In this document: positions 15,650 to 26,129 of the stretch, one piece after another
How the letters are laid out: each line of letters starts with the position of its first letter
How positions within the stretch are numbered: the first letter of the stretch is position 1
NCBI RefSeq assembly: GCF_035594125.1
Contig: NC_087186.1
Location: forward strand, 2,037,228-2,101,227
Length of the DNA stretch: 64,000 nucleotides
Source of the DNA: Scylla paramamosain
Lineage: Eukaryota > Arthropoda > Malacostraca > Decapoda > Portunidae
Reading direction: 5' to 3'
Translations under genes and position numbers: made by a program
The notes under the pieces: generated by a model
Seen by the model: the letters and a program-made list of their open reading frames with translations, nothing else
Told to the model about the DNA's origin: nothing
The model's database searches: none

Positions 15650-16327
15650 GGGTGGACTGATTGTTTTCGATTTTTTTAGTCTGAACGTTTTCGACAGACT
15701 AACATGTTTAAGAATGAATATTTACGACAATGATTTGGCAACTTAGACTGATTATTTTCGATGGTTCTGCAATATATTTTTCAATCATGATTATTTTCGA
15801 CACATTAAAAACATTGGTTGGAATGTTTTCGAAACTAAATAAACTTCACTATGAATGTTTCCGACAGTAAAAAAATATTGAACTGAATGTTTTCGACACT
15901 AAAAAATGGTAAATTCTGAATGTTTTCGACATTGGATAAAATGAACTGTCACATCACGTCACGTTTAGACTATAAAAACTAACCTAACCTAACCTAACCT
16001 AACCTAACCTAACCTAACAAGATAATAATCAAAGAAGGTCTAAAATGGCTGAATGAAGTGTCGAAAATATTCCAAAAAATATTGATTTAGGTCAATGATG
16101 TGTCGAAAATAATCCAAACTGTAAATAGCTAGGTAATTGTTGTGTCGAAAATAATCCAAAACGGACACTAAATGTGTAAGAGTTGTGTCGAAAACAGTCC
16201 AAAAAAACATAAAATGGGTTGTCGAAAATAATACTTCTTGGCAAGAATCGAAAACATTCAGTTTAGATTACTTTTGTAGAAAATCGAAAACATTCAGACT
16301 AAAAAAATCGAAAATAATCAGCGACCT
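15650..16327. mobile_element. 678-bp foldback/MITE element with 9-bp target duplication
   Basis: Flanked by the direct repeat CTCCATGAC at 15641-15649 and 16328-16336. The ends are inverted: GGACTGATTGTTTTCGA at the left against CGCTGATTATTTTCGA read inward from the right, followed on both sides by TTTTTTTAGTCTGAA. The left half has nine forward copies of a (G/T)TTTTCGA(C/T) motif at about 30-45 bp spacing and the right half eight reverse copies, with a telomere-like core between. There is no ORF. Removing the insert and one duplicate rejoins the interrupted gene in one frame (PGRVME | CGAICNTADR). A 9-bp duplication suggests a Mutator-like mobiliser; this is tentative. Confidence 0.88.
15979..16018 (-). 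repeat. (TTAGG)8 telomere-type repeat at MITE centre
   Basis: Eight uninterrupted CCTAA units on the + strand, i.e. TTAGG, the arthropod telomere repeat, on the minus strand. They sit at the exact centre of symmetry of the element that contains them. Confidence 0.9.
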
Positions 16328-17425
16328 CTCCATGACTCTCCCGGGGAATGTCTAAGTCACGGTGTCTTCATGGTATGAACATCCAGGAGTTCCAGGACGC
16401 GGCTGCTGGTAATCCATACCCTCTGTGTTAGCGTTACTGTCACTGGAATCACCCCAGATAATGTCATCCACGTGAATAACTGCCTCTTGTTCTGCTGCAG
16501 CTGCAAAATAATACAATGAGGTATGCATGTAAAACTGCAAAATAATATAATGTGGTAAGCATGTAAAACTTCCAACTTGTTGTGATATTCAAAAGTATGA
16601 TTAGTAAAAGTATCAAAGTATGATTACCTCGTTCTTGCCTCTACAGTTGCCTCTCAATCCGGCTTACTTGTTGCTGTGATCTTGTCTCAAAGATCTTGTC
16701 ATGACCCTACATGCGACCTTTCCTCTCAGTCCTCTGGTCCTGGTAGAACTTGATGTCCTCATCTTTCTTCTCCATGGACAAGAGTCTGTTGCTCTCTATA
16801 TCATGGACAACATCTGGAGCTTCTATGTCGAACAGGCTGTCCAATTCCTAGACTAATGCACTCTTCTTTCCTCCAGGGTCACTTATTCTTCCTTTGTTCC
16901 TCATCAGTGCTCTGTGTTTGTCATGGAGTTTCACGAAGAGCTTCATACAGTTCTGTCTGGTCATCCTCTTGATCCTAGCCATCTGCCAGAATGAGATAAT
17001 AGCTTCAACAGGCGAGTTCTTGAACCATGGGTTTCCCTGTATTTTCTGGTAAACTTTGGAGATAAAGGAAGTACTGGAATGCTTGTCTGTTGGTGGGAAA
17101 CTGGGAACCAATGATGCAGTCTGAAGGGTGTCCGACCAGGAAGGTTTCAGTGAGAGATCTGGTAAACGGCCGACGTGATGCTTGTTTGTGGACTGCAGGT
17201 GGAAGTTCTGAGACATCAACTGTGCAACCTCGTAGGTCCTTGCTTAATGCCATTTTGAAGTATCTTGTGGATAGTTTTCTGGATTTGGATAGTTTCTGTG
17301 CTGGCCTTGCTTTTGTACTGTTTAGTACCGCCGTTAACAGGTTTCCGTAAATATAAAATATGAAATAAAATACTGAAATTATGTATGAGCTTTGGTCTAA
17401 ATTCACTTGAAATTCAAACATTCAT

Positions 17426-17580
17426 ACAAAAACCATGTCTCCAGGTTAGCAAAAAAGTCAGGATTTTCAACAATCTTTTAAAATTCACGGGGAAAATTCA
17501 TCAATTCTAACGGTTGCTATATGTAAAGTAGATTCTCTTCTTTCATTTGGTACCTAATTTGTTGCTCTACCTTCGATAGA
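17426..17580 (-). repeat. Right inverted terminal repeat
   Basis: Partner of 13815-13977; the outermost part reads CAACAAATTAGGTACC on the minus strand from about 17566. A further ATCGAAGGTAG end segment resembles the TTCAAAGTAA outside the left repeat. Confidence 0.85.
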
Positions 17581-17586
17581 AAAATA

Positions 17587-17696
<110 letters not shown>

Positions 17697-17825
17697 ATAT
17701 TATAATATAATATAAAATATAAAATTATATATAATATATAATATAAAAAAATATATAAATAAAATATCTAAAAATAAATTTGATATAGTGTGCTCCCACC
17801 GTTGTGTGCTCCCCCTGTAGTGTTA

Positions 17826-19010
17826 GACCTTGGAGGCCAGTGCTTTCTTTGTTAATGTGGTGCTCTGTCTCTATTGTCCCAAAGGCAAAGAAAACAGGGA
17901 TTCTTGGTAAAAACTCCTTGGAGTCCCATCAAGAAGGCCACCATTTTGAAGTTTCCAATAACTTCCCAGCCATACTTGTAATTCAAAATTTCCAGTAGAA
18001 GCTTTACATTGCTGTAGTTCTCCTTAAGATGCACAGAATGAACAAGAGGCAGAGACGGATACTTGTTTCCATTGTGGAGAAGTACAGTTTTCAGGCTTTT
18101 GAAGGAGCTATCAATGAAGAGTCTCCATTCATCTGCATTGCAAGCAATTCCAATAGCATCAAACAAACCTGTTACATCATTGCAGTAGCATAGCCTGTCC
18201 TTGTTTGCAAAGAAGCTAGAGAAATGTTTGTGACGTTTTCTTTGGCTGGTCAATTCCACATTGTCATCATGTAAATCCCATTCTTCAACCTTGAAATCAA
18301 TCACCATTTGACTTTGTCAAACCCAAATCTCTGATGAGGTCATTGAGGTCTCTTTGGTTTGGGGTGTAAGGATTCCTCCCAACTACAACTCTATCTGTGA
18401 TGTGACAGTTGTCCTCGCTGTTTAGCTCAATTTCTGATTTGCTTCTTTATTCTGATAGTTAATTTCTTTCTCGAGGAGCTGGTACAGGAAGATCAGCACT
18501 GTGTGATACTGGTGCAATGGTAGATGAAATGTCTGGATAGAAAACAGCAGGTGCATTTTTTCCCAACTTGGCGTTTGGAAGGATCCATCATGCAGAAAAA
18601 AAAAGTCAGTTGAGTGATCAGTAGGTTCCCGCCGTATTCTAGGAATAGCAAATTCTTTGTTTTCTCCTGTATACCATCCTGTAAAAGAACAGCATTTTGA
18701 GATTCTATTAAAATTATTTTTATTTTTATTCTTAATTCTTAATTGGATTTTATTCTTGAAAAACTAACAGCTACTTTACCTTCTAGTGTACTCTTACAAT
18801 GCTCACAAGCAAAATGAGGTGCCCAGGTCTTGTTTTGGTCCTCATCTGGCACAGCAAAATATGCTTTGTAAGATTCACACATTTTTTCCAGATGTTGTCA
18901 CAGAAAACTTCTTTGCTCTTGTCTTGATGAATTGACCACATATGTAGCCGAGTGCATCTTGAGAATGATTGCAGCCTCTTAATCCCATTTCACCTCTTGT
19001 GATGTGTCTT
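17826..19010 (-). pseudogene. Second uncharacterised transposon-associated gene, degraded, one clear intron
   Basis: Read on the minus strand. Exon A (about 19010-18780) has a GLRGCNHSQDALGYICGQF block, then W-A-P-H-F-A-C-E-H-C. A 101-bp intron follows (18779-18679; donor GAAG|gtaaag, acceptor tcttttacag|GA) that restores S-T-L-E-G-W-Y-T-G. Exon B reads F-A-I-P-R-I-R-R-E-P-T-D-H, then a proline-rich stretch, R-D-L-N-D-L-I-R-D-L-G-L near 18350-18310, and a 151-codon open part (18307-17852) with C-N-A-D-E-W-R-L-F-I-D-S-S, V-L-L-H-N-G-N-K-Y-P-S and C-F-L-C-L-W-D. I know this block order from many unnamed repeated proteins in animal genomes; its function is not established. Frameshifts lie at an A9 run (18596-18604), a T6 run (18556-18561) and near 18310. 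The end is cut at the AT-rich tract. Confidence 0.7.
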
Positions 19011-19059
19011 CTCAGGCAGCCAAAGCAGAATTGATTGGTGGTCTGCAAGCCCCTACTTT

Positions 19060-20245
19060 TATATTGTCCATGCCAGACACTATCACCTCTGTTATGCGCT
19101 CAGCACACAAAGACGGGTCTCTGACACGGAAGCAGTAGTCATTCCAAGGAAAATCAGCAAAATACCTCCTCAGGTTTTGCAGAGGCAAAACGCCAGAGGC
19201 ACCTTCGCTTAGGGGGATCCTGAGGAGGGATTGGAGTGATAGGACAAGATAAAGATATGAGATTGTGATCGGAGGAGCCCAACGGAGAAGAAAGGGTGAC
19301 AGCATAAGCAGAAGGATTAGAGGTCAGGAAAAGGTCAAGAATGTTGGGCGTATCTCCAAGAGTAGGGTGTTGCACCAATTGCTCTAGGTCATGGAAGATA
19401 GCAAAGTTGTAGGCTAGTTCACAAGGATGGTCAGTAAAGGGAGAGGAAAGCCAAAGCTGGTGGTGAACATTGAAGTCTCCAAGAATGGAGATCTCTGCAA
19501 AAGGGAAGAGGATCAGAATGTGCTCCACTTTGGAAGTTAAGTAGTCAAAGAATTTCTTATAGTCAGAGGAGTTAGGAGAGAGGTATACAGCACTGATAAA
19601 TTTAGTATGAGAGTGACTCTGTACTCGTAGCCAGATGGTGGAAAACTCGGAAAATTCAAGAGCGTGGGCACGAGAGCAGGTTAAGTCATTGCGCACATAA
19701 ACGCAGCATCCAGCTTTGGATCGAAAATGAGGATAGAGAAAGTAGGAGGGAACAGAAAAGAGGCTACTGCCAGTTGCCTCAGACACCTGAGTTTCAGTGA
19801 GGAAAAGAAGATGAGGTTTAGAAGAGGAGAGGTGGTGTTCTACAGATTGAAAATTAGATCTTAGACCGCGAATGTTGTAGAAGTTAATGAAGAAAAAGTT
19901 GAGGGGGGTGTCAAGACACTTAGGGTCGTCGACAGAAAGGCAGTCCGAACTGGGGACATTTATGGTCCCCTCCCCAGATGGGGACTCCGAGGCTGGTGTA
20001 GGAGTCGCCATGATGATTTTAAAATTTTTGGGTGAAGGGTGTGTATTATTAGGTGCTTGTAGTTTTGTGTGGAGGAAGAGAGTTGTCTTTAGAGGGCAGG
20101 CTGTGACTGCCCCCTTGTGTTGTGAGACACAAAGGGAAACGTTCAGTGAGGTCACAGCTGGGTTTAATGATAAGTTCACAGCACCCCCTGAAAAGTGCTT
20201 TAGACCTCACTGGGAGTAATTATCGTTTCGGCAGGTGTCTACTGC
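19060..20245 (-). pseudogene. Family A copy A5: 5' UTR and endonuclease domain
   Basis: Minus-strand start of a family A element, complete to its 5' terminus (about 20246). The UTR is followed by ATG at 20011 ([15 protein letters not shown]). The open frame runs to 19154 with N-I-R-G-L-R-S-N (N of the AP-endonuclease), L-F-L-T-E-T-Q-V-S (catalytic Glu), [11 protein letters not shown] (Asp), and G-S-S-D-H-N-L-I (terminal Asp-His). It is the best-preserved endonuclease in the window. Homology stops at about 19060, within codons for I-T-E-V-I-V-S-G-M. Its 5' terminus abuts the oppositely oriented 3' piece A6, giving the structure expected of a 5' inversion. Confidence 0.85.
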
Positions 20246-20618
20246 CTCCTCTTCTGATCCTGCTAACTGCAAGCCACCCTTCCTCCCGCGGCCTCGCTGC
20301 ACAAGACTTTCTTCTTTCTCTCACCCCTATTCTGTCCACTTCTCTAATACAAGAGTGAACCAGTATTCTCAATCATTCATCCCTTTCTCTGGTAAACTCT
20401 GGAACTCCCTGCCTGTTTTTGTATAAACACCTTACTATGACTTGAATTCCTTCAAGAGCGAGTTCTCAAGACACTCATCCTCCAATTTTTTTTACTACCC
20501 CTTCGGATCCTGTTCGGGGAGCGGCATCTCAATGAGATTTTTTTTTTATTTATTTTTTTTTATTGGATTTTTGCTGCCCTTGGCTTGTGTCCTTCCTACA
20601 TTAAAAAAAAAAAAAAAA
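20246..20618 (+). pseudogene. Family A copy A6: 3' end and poly-A
   Basis: + strand C-terminal codons (S-F-I-P-F-S-G-K-L-W-N-S-L-P), 3' UTR and the conserved TGTCCTTCCTACAT terminus with an A16 tail ending about 20618. Joined head to head with A5 at about 20246. Confidence 0.85.
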
Positions 20619-20905
20619 GCGGTGATCCTCAGCCCTGTTACCCATTTTATTCATATTATTCATCAATAATCTTTCGAGCCAAACTTCTTGTCATATTCAT
20701 TCCTCTGCTAATTATAGCACCCTACACTTTTTTCACGTCTTTTCAGAGAACTCTAAGTAACCCTTCAGGAATTGAACAACTCTCGCAAGAAAGCCAAGAA
20801 ATGCCTGACTTCTGTCGATTTCTCTAAAATTTGTGATTAAGGTAGACCAAACTTGAAACTGTTCAATGCCTCAAGAATTCCGTTCCTCCATCAGTGTCAT
20901 CAGTG
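20619..20905 (+). pseudogene. Family A copy A7: degraded RT fragment
   Basis: Starts right after the A6 tail at the V-P-Q-G-S-V-L-S-P region (gtgatcctcagccctgttac) and reads through a destroyed active-site box into the region before the thumb; homology fades near 20905. It may be an older copy into whose neighbourhood A5/A6 inserted. Confidence 0.7.
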
Positions 20906-21366
20906 ACGTTTAACTGCCCCACACTGGCCAGTGTCATTCATCTGAAAGCTGCTCCACGAGACGGTTTTGTGAACAAGGGAGTCACTGCACTATCATATTC
21001 AGTCATTCGCACTTCTCTCGTCACTGTTCTGCACTGGTATTATCAGACACTCGCACATCCCTTATCACTGACTTACACTGTCACTGTCAGCTACACTATT
21101 GCTGCCGCCTGACGCACCTCGCCCTACCCGTGCCACCAGACACCACAATAAGATAACGCCCCTAAAGGCGCCACGTACGGACCGGTACAGACTCAGTGCG
21201 ATTCCCACCATGGTGCGAGCCATCAATCAATAGTCTCTTCTAGATTTGACTTACCTTTAGGATTAATGTCAAGTATTTCCCCGCCCCCAATGTACATTTT
21301 CAGTTTGTTGACTGCCTAAAGAATAAACCGTTTATTATTATTATCATTATTATTATTATTATTACA
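20906..21366 (+). mobile_element. Non-LTR 3' tail ending in (TTA)n, preceded by unrecognised DNA
   Basis: 20906-21100 is unrecognised. From about 21100 GC-rich DNA ends in TTTCAGTTTGTTGACTGCC, AATAAACCG and a (TTA)n tail (21331-21365). I recall this 3' terminus from jockey-like elements of decapods. No coding part remains. Confidence 0.45.
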
Positions 21367-21439
21367 CCTCCACTTCACGGCATTGTCACTGACAAGCACA
21401 CTATTACACTATTACACCCTCGGAACTTCAAGCCATTGT

Positions 21440-23880
21440 AACTGTCAGACATTTCCAGTTCCCTGAGCTACTGTCACTGTCAGGCAGGTTGTGTCCGAAG
21501 CCAAACGTGGGCGGCCCACTTCACCTTCTAGGAGGACACCCTGGTAACGTCCACTGGTGAGGTGAAAGTGTCCTACATTACTGTGATGTCGTGGGAGAAG
21601 GCGCGCTGACAGCTCACTAAGCGTCACCTCGGCAACGCTCTCGTAATGCGTTCATCCCGGGGACCCGAAGTTCCGTTTGGTGAGGTGTTTGCTGCACCTG
21701 GGCCTTGTGCAACACATTGAACACCCACTCACCTGTGCTCTAGGCTGTCCAGCTGGTAGATGAGGGCGTCTTCCTGGGTGCGCAAATGTGGTCGCTGTTG
21801 CGTTTGCTGTATCTGCTGCCGCTGTGCTGTCTCTCCGGTTGGGACTGCTGTCCCTGGCTGCGGGCACCTTAGACGAGGCGCTCCGCTCGCTGCTGCACCT
21901 TGTCTATTAGGGAGAGGTGGGACTGAGCACTGCACATCCACGTGAGAGGACTGTACTCCATGATAGGCCTTACCTAAGCATTGTATAACGTCATGTGCCA
22001 CTTGGCGTTGAATAGGTGCCTAATTCGACACAAGAGTGTCACCCTCTGAGACACCTTGAGTGCCACGCTCTCCAGGTGGAGGTCGAGTTAAGTTTGGAGT
22101 CTACCTCCACCCCTAGGATGTTGATGGAGTCTATAATTAAAAGGGTGTCTTCTCCAAGCTGTGCCTGGCATTCCTTTAGCCTGGCGTCCTCCTGTGAATG
22201 TGAAATGACCAGGGCCCAGATTTTTTTTGGCAGCAAACCTGACTTGCCATGATGTCACCAAGGTGGCGGTTGGTAGTGCATCGATCATGTTTGGGGCCTC
22301 CTCTCTACCATAACCACGTGAGAGAGCGCTATCATTTGTATGGGCCGACGCTAACGAGAAGCTCTGAAGGAGGTCGTTAAAGTACACATTCCACGGGATG
22401 AGCCCCAAAATCGAACCCTGTAGAACTGAGTCCTCCACCGGATGCTTGGCCGGGGTACACCCGCTTACCACCATCCTTCCAGGTAGATTTGAGGTAGCTG
22501 GAGAACAGCTCCAGCAGTTGTCCCAAGATCCCGAGCTGCTGAAGCTTGGCCAGGAGTCCTTTGCATTACATCCGGTCAAACGCTCTAGCCATGTCCAAGG
22601 CGATGGCAAGGGAAAAGCATCCGGAGTCGAGGGCGTCGTGCCAGTCTTTGGAGAGTAGAAGGAGCAAGTCGGAGGCGGAGCGTCCCTTCCTGAAACCGTA
22701 CTTTCGTGAGGAGATGAGGTGGTGCCTAACGAGGTGACAAGTCAGCTGCTCAGCAATAATCCTGTCCAAGATTTTCCTGACAGTTGACAGGAGGGAAACA
22801 GGGCGTTAGTTTGTTGGTTCTCCTTTATGCTTCTTTTTGTGTATGGGTGTGACCCGAACTTCCATGCAGCGGACCAGGTTCTGGTGTGTAGGCATTGTCG
22901 GTATATGCGTGTGAAGAGCCTTGTCGTCATAAGGGGCGGGTGCCTTCTTGGTGTTGACGCTACCCAGGTGCTTCGCCACACCTTCCTCACTGACCATCAG
23001 GCGGTCCAGTGTTTCGTCGCATAGGTGGGTGAGGTGTGGGGCTGACGGTCGAACTCCTCGGTGGTCGTTTTGCCGCTGAAGTGAGCCGCTTTGTCCTGAT
23101 TAGCGACCACCAGGTTTCCAGCAGCTGTTTTGCCTGTGGGGAGCTTGTCCAGTTGGCAGTACTACACGGTGTCTGCGGGGAGGTATGTTAACACAGGGTC
23201 CAGGGAGGCACCGTGCACGTGTGACGAACATCACGCTCTTACTCAGCCTACTACTAATCCAGGTGGACAGTCCAGTGAAGAATACAGTTAAGTACCTATG
23301 TATATGTCTCAGGCCTGTGTGCAACAACGTAGTTACTGAGCTCGTGGACCGCTGTCAAATCCGTGAAGGCCTGGCTCACCAGTTGCTAGTTTAGATCCCT
23401 GACGATGATGACATTTATCCCTGACATGATGACATCCCTGACATGATGACAATTGTGGTTGGCCATAATCGTGTCCAGCTGATTCGTGCGGAAGGACAAT
23501 AGAGCGCTGTGTTACCATTGTGGGCGTTTCAGAGGGCAGAACAACACAACAGTCCATTCAACAAAGAAGAAGGCGGAAGAACAACACTTCCATCTCTTTT
23601 GGAGCTGTGCCAAGCAACAGCTGCAGCTGCAGGCCCTTGCGGTGGCAGAAGACCGCCTTGCCCTGCTAGCTGTCACTTCCGACCCACTGAGTGTAGCCGT
23701 CGCACGTCGCGACGCAGGTATCATTCAGGAATGTCTCGACGGCCACCACGATGTCAGCTTTGTTCCTGAGGCCTGTGTGGATCAGCTCGGAGAAGTTCGT
23801 CCTGAATACGCATACATTGGAAGACAGGATTCTAAGGCTACTGGGTGCCATGACTGTAGGAAGTGCATAAAACCTCTACG
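21440..23880 (-). pseudogene. Family C: degraded GC-rich non-LTR retrotransposon
   Basis: Minus-strand order: endonuclease start ATG 23851 (MAPSSLRILSSNVCVF, then a V-A-V-E-T-F-L block), and fragments of the domain to about 23330. Then an RT linker near 22990 (V-S-E-E-G-V-A-K-H-L), the fingers (K-I-L-D-R-I-I-A-E-Q-L then K-Y-G-F-R-K-G-R-S-A-S-D-L; 22769-22640), a palm block read S-V-L-Q-G-S-I-L-G at about 22410, and a C-terminal tail to about 21440. The Y-A-D-D box is not intact. Stops and frameshifts throughout. It is visibly more GC-rich than family A, with motifs of the jockey type common in decapods. It is inactive. Confidence 0.7.
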
Positions 23881-23887
23881 GCTGACT

Positions 23888-24539
<652 letters not shown>

Positions 24540-25098
24540 GAACAAAGAACAGTAGTGATGGAATGAGGAGGTACAGATGATAAAGAAATAGGCGCAGGAT
24601 ATGTATGACAGAACATGATACGAAGAAAACAGGAGCCATAAATAATAAAATAAAAAAAATAAAATAAATAAAGATCAGTTGCGCAAACGAAAGCTAGAAT
24701 GAGGGAGGATTTGTACACGGAAAGTAGAGAATATGTTTATGCAAGAGGGAGACATAGAAAAAAATGCACGTATTAATCAGGTTAAGTAAGAATGGTCCTT
24801 ATTAATGAAAATGAAATTAGAGGATGTTAGAAAAAAAAATTGTAGTACTGCTACATGAAGAAAAACCAAGAAGCGCGTTTGAAGATGGGGAACCAGACTA
24901 GAGAGGGACGCCCGCAATTTCCAAAGTACAGTAAAAGAGGCGTTGAAGAGGATGAAAGATGAAAAATCAATTGGTGTTCGTTATATCCATGCAGAAATAT
25001 GAAAATGTTTGGAAGAGGAGAGGGCTGAATGGCAATGTCAGCTGTTGAACGAGGTCTTTGACATGGAGTAACTCCCAAACACGTGATGCAGCGAAATT
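24540..25098 (+). pseudogene. RTE-like retrotransposon fragment
   Basis: Near 24935-25075 the frame reads V-K-E-A-L-K-R-M-K-D-E-K-S-I-G then I-H-A-E-I and C-L-E-E-E-R, which matches the 'E-V-x-x-A-L-K-K-M-K-x-G-K-A-x-G-P-D ... E-V-W-K-C-L-G-E' segment before the RT domain of RTE/BovB-type elements. The upstream linker to about 24540 is plausible but poor. It stops against a (GA)n array; no RT core is present. Confidence 0.5.
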
Positions 25099-25106
25099 GT
25101 CCCAAA

Positions 25107-25296
<190 letters not shown>

Positions 25297-25403
25297 TGTA
25301 TTCAGTTTGTGTACTCGCTTATGTGTGTGTAGCCTTAATTGGAAATTAAGTTACTAGTTTCTAATAGGTACTCTTTTTTTTTTCTCTCACTGTATTTACG
25401 CAG

Positions 25404-25561
25404 AACAAACCGGCTGAAAGAATCTGGCATTTTGCAACACATGCTCAAAAGTGCAGTCATTAATGCCTCCGAGTGTCTTGGAATCAAGGTTTCCACTTCT
25501 CCTAGCCTAAGACCTCTCGAGATCGTTGATTTTTATGGCGTTTTCTGTCTCTATTCTGCAG
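25404..25561 (+). CDS. IR-like gene exon: end of ligand-binding lobe and start of last membrane segment
   Basis: The acceptor is tatttacgcag (AG 25402-25403). The first base completes the split codon left by the exon at 2176 (AT|A, Ile). Then T-N-R-L-K-E-S-G-I-L-Q-H-M-L-K, N-A-S-E-C-L-G and L-R-P-L-E-I-V-D-F-Y-G-V-F-C-L-Y-S-A. These are the IR family's 'R-L-x-E-x-G', 'N-A-x-x-C' and 'L-x-x-x-D-F-x-G-x-F-x-L-Y' blocks, directly preceding and entering the final membrane helix. The donor is GCAG|gtgagt at 25561/25562, phase 1. No stop is present. The continuation was not found in the window. Confidence 0.85.
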
Positions 25562-26061
25562 GTGAGTGTGCTACTGTTTGTAATTTCTGTCACTAATTGT
25601 AAGGTTTTATGGCTGCCTACAATTTCAATTTTTGACAGATACAGTCGCATATGCGAACACATACACAAACCGTCACGAACGCGTAAAAATATGCACGCTG
25701 ATAAATGCTGTGAATACTATTTTTTTTTTTTTTTTTTTGTCTACCTTTCCAACTTCCACTGCTTAATGCTATCAATTTATTTTTTTTATACATAAATACT
25801 TAGAAAATCAGGTCCCTATATAAAGAAAAGAAAAAATCTCAAGTAAAAAAAAAATAATAATAAAAAGTTGAAATATAGGAACACAGACCTAATTTACAGT
25901 AAAATAAAGGAACACCTTAGCCTAATAAAACCGCGAGGAGGTTGCAGAAGTGCTCAACACCTCGCCGAACTATAGTTTGTTGGTAGCTCTCGAAGGAGGA
26001 TGCTATGTACAATATGTATATGTAAGACCGTATTACAAATATATACTATATGAATTCACTG

Positions 26062-26098
<37 letters not shown>

Positions 26099-26129
26099 CA
26101 GTATCAATGTCTCGATAAATGTCATCTCT
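25562..26129. other. Intron/flank with (CTA)n at 26060-26098
   Basis: No exon that could finish the receptor was found. Bases 26060-26098 are a (CTA)n trinucleotide array just before the CR1-like insertion. Confidence 0.55.

Larger units (their letters stand above)
14230..17253 (-). pseudogene. Uncharacterised transposase-like gene, degraded, with intron and nested MITE
   Basis: Read on the minus strand from ATG at 17253 (MALSKDLRGC). An N-terminal part carries V-G-H-P-S-D-C-I-I-G-S and S-F-W-Q-M-A-R-I-K blocks; a frameshift lies near 17050-17100. A probable GT-AG intron (about 16626 to 16501) is followed by an acidic exon (HVDDIIWGDSSDSN). Next comes a core with L-H-W-D-G-K-M-L, then V-F-D-I-T-S-S-N (about 15200-15222) and Y-L-A-C-G-H-H-I-L-E (about 15110-15140), and a C-terminal region to about 14230. 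I recall the same block order in many unannotated arthropod and cnidarian proteins. The D-x-T-S-S-N and C-x-H-H blocks resemble the second catalytic Asp and C-x-x-H of RNase H-like (hAT/P-type) transposases; that function is inference. It has at least four stops (one TAG at about 16361-16363) and several frameshifts. The exon at 15641 is split by a 678-bp insertion. Confidence 0.65.

Noticed and set aside
16848..17421. Two or three overlapping minus-strand ORFs as separate genes
   Set aside because: They are adjacent frames of one degraded transposase-like gene joined by frameshifts.
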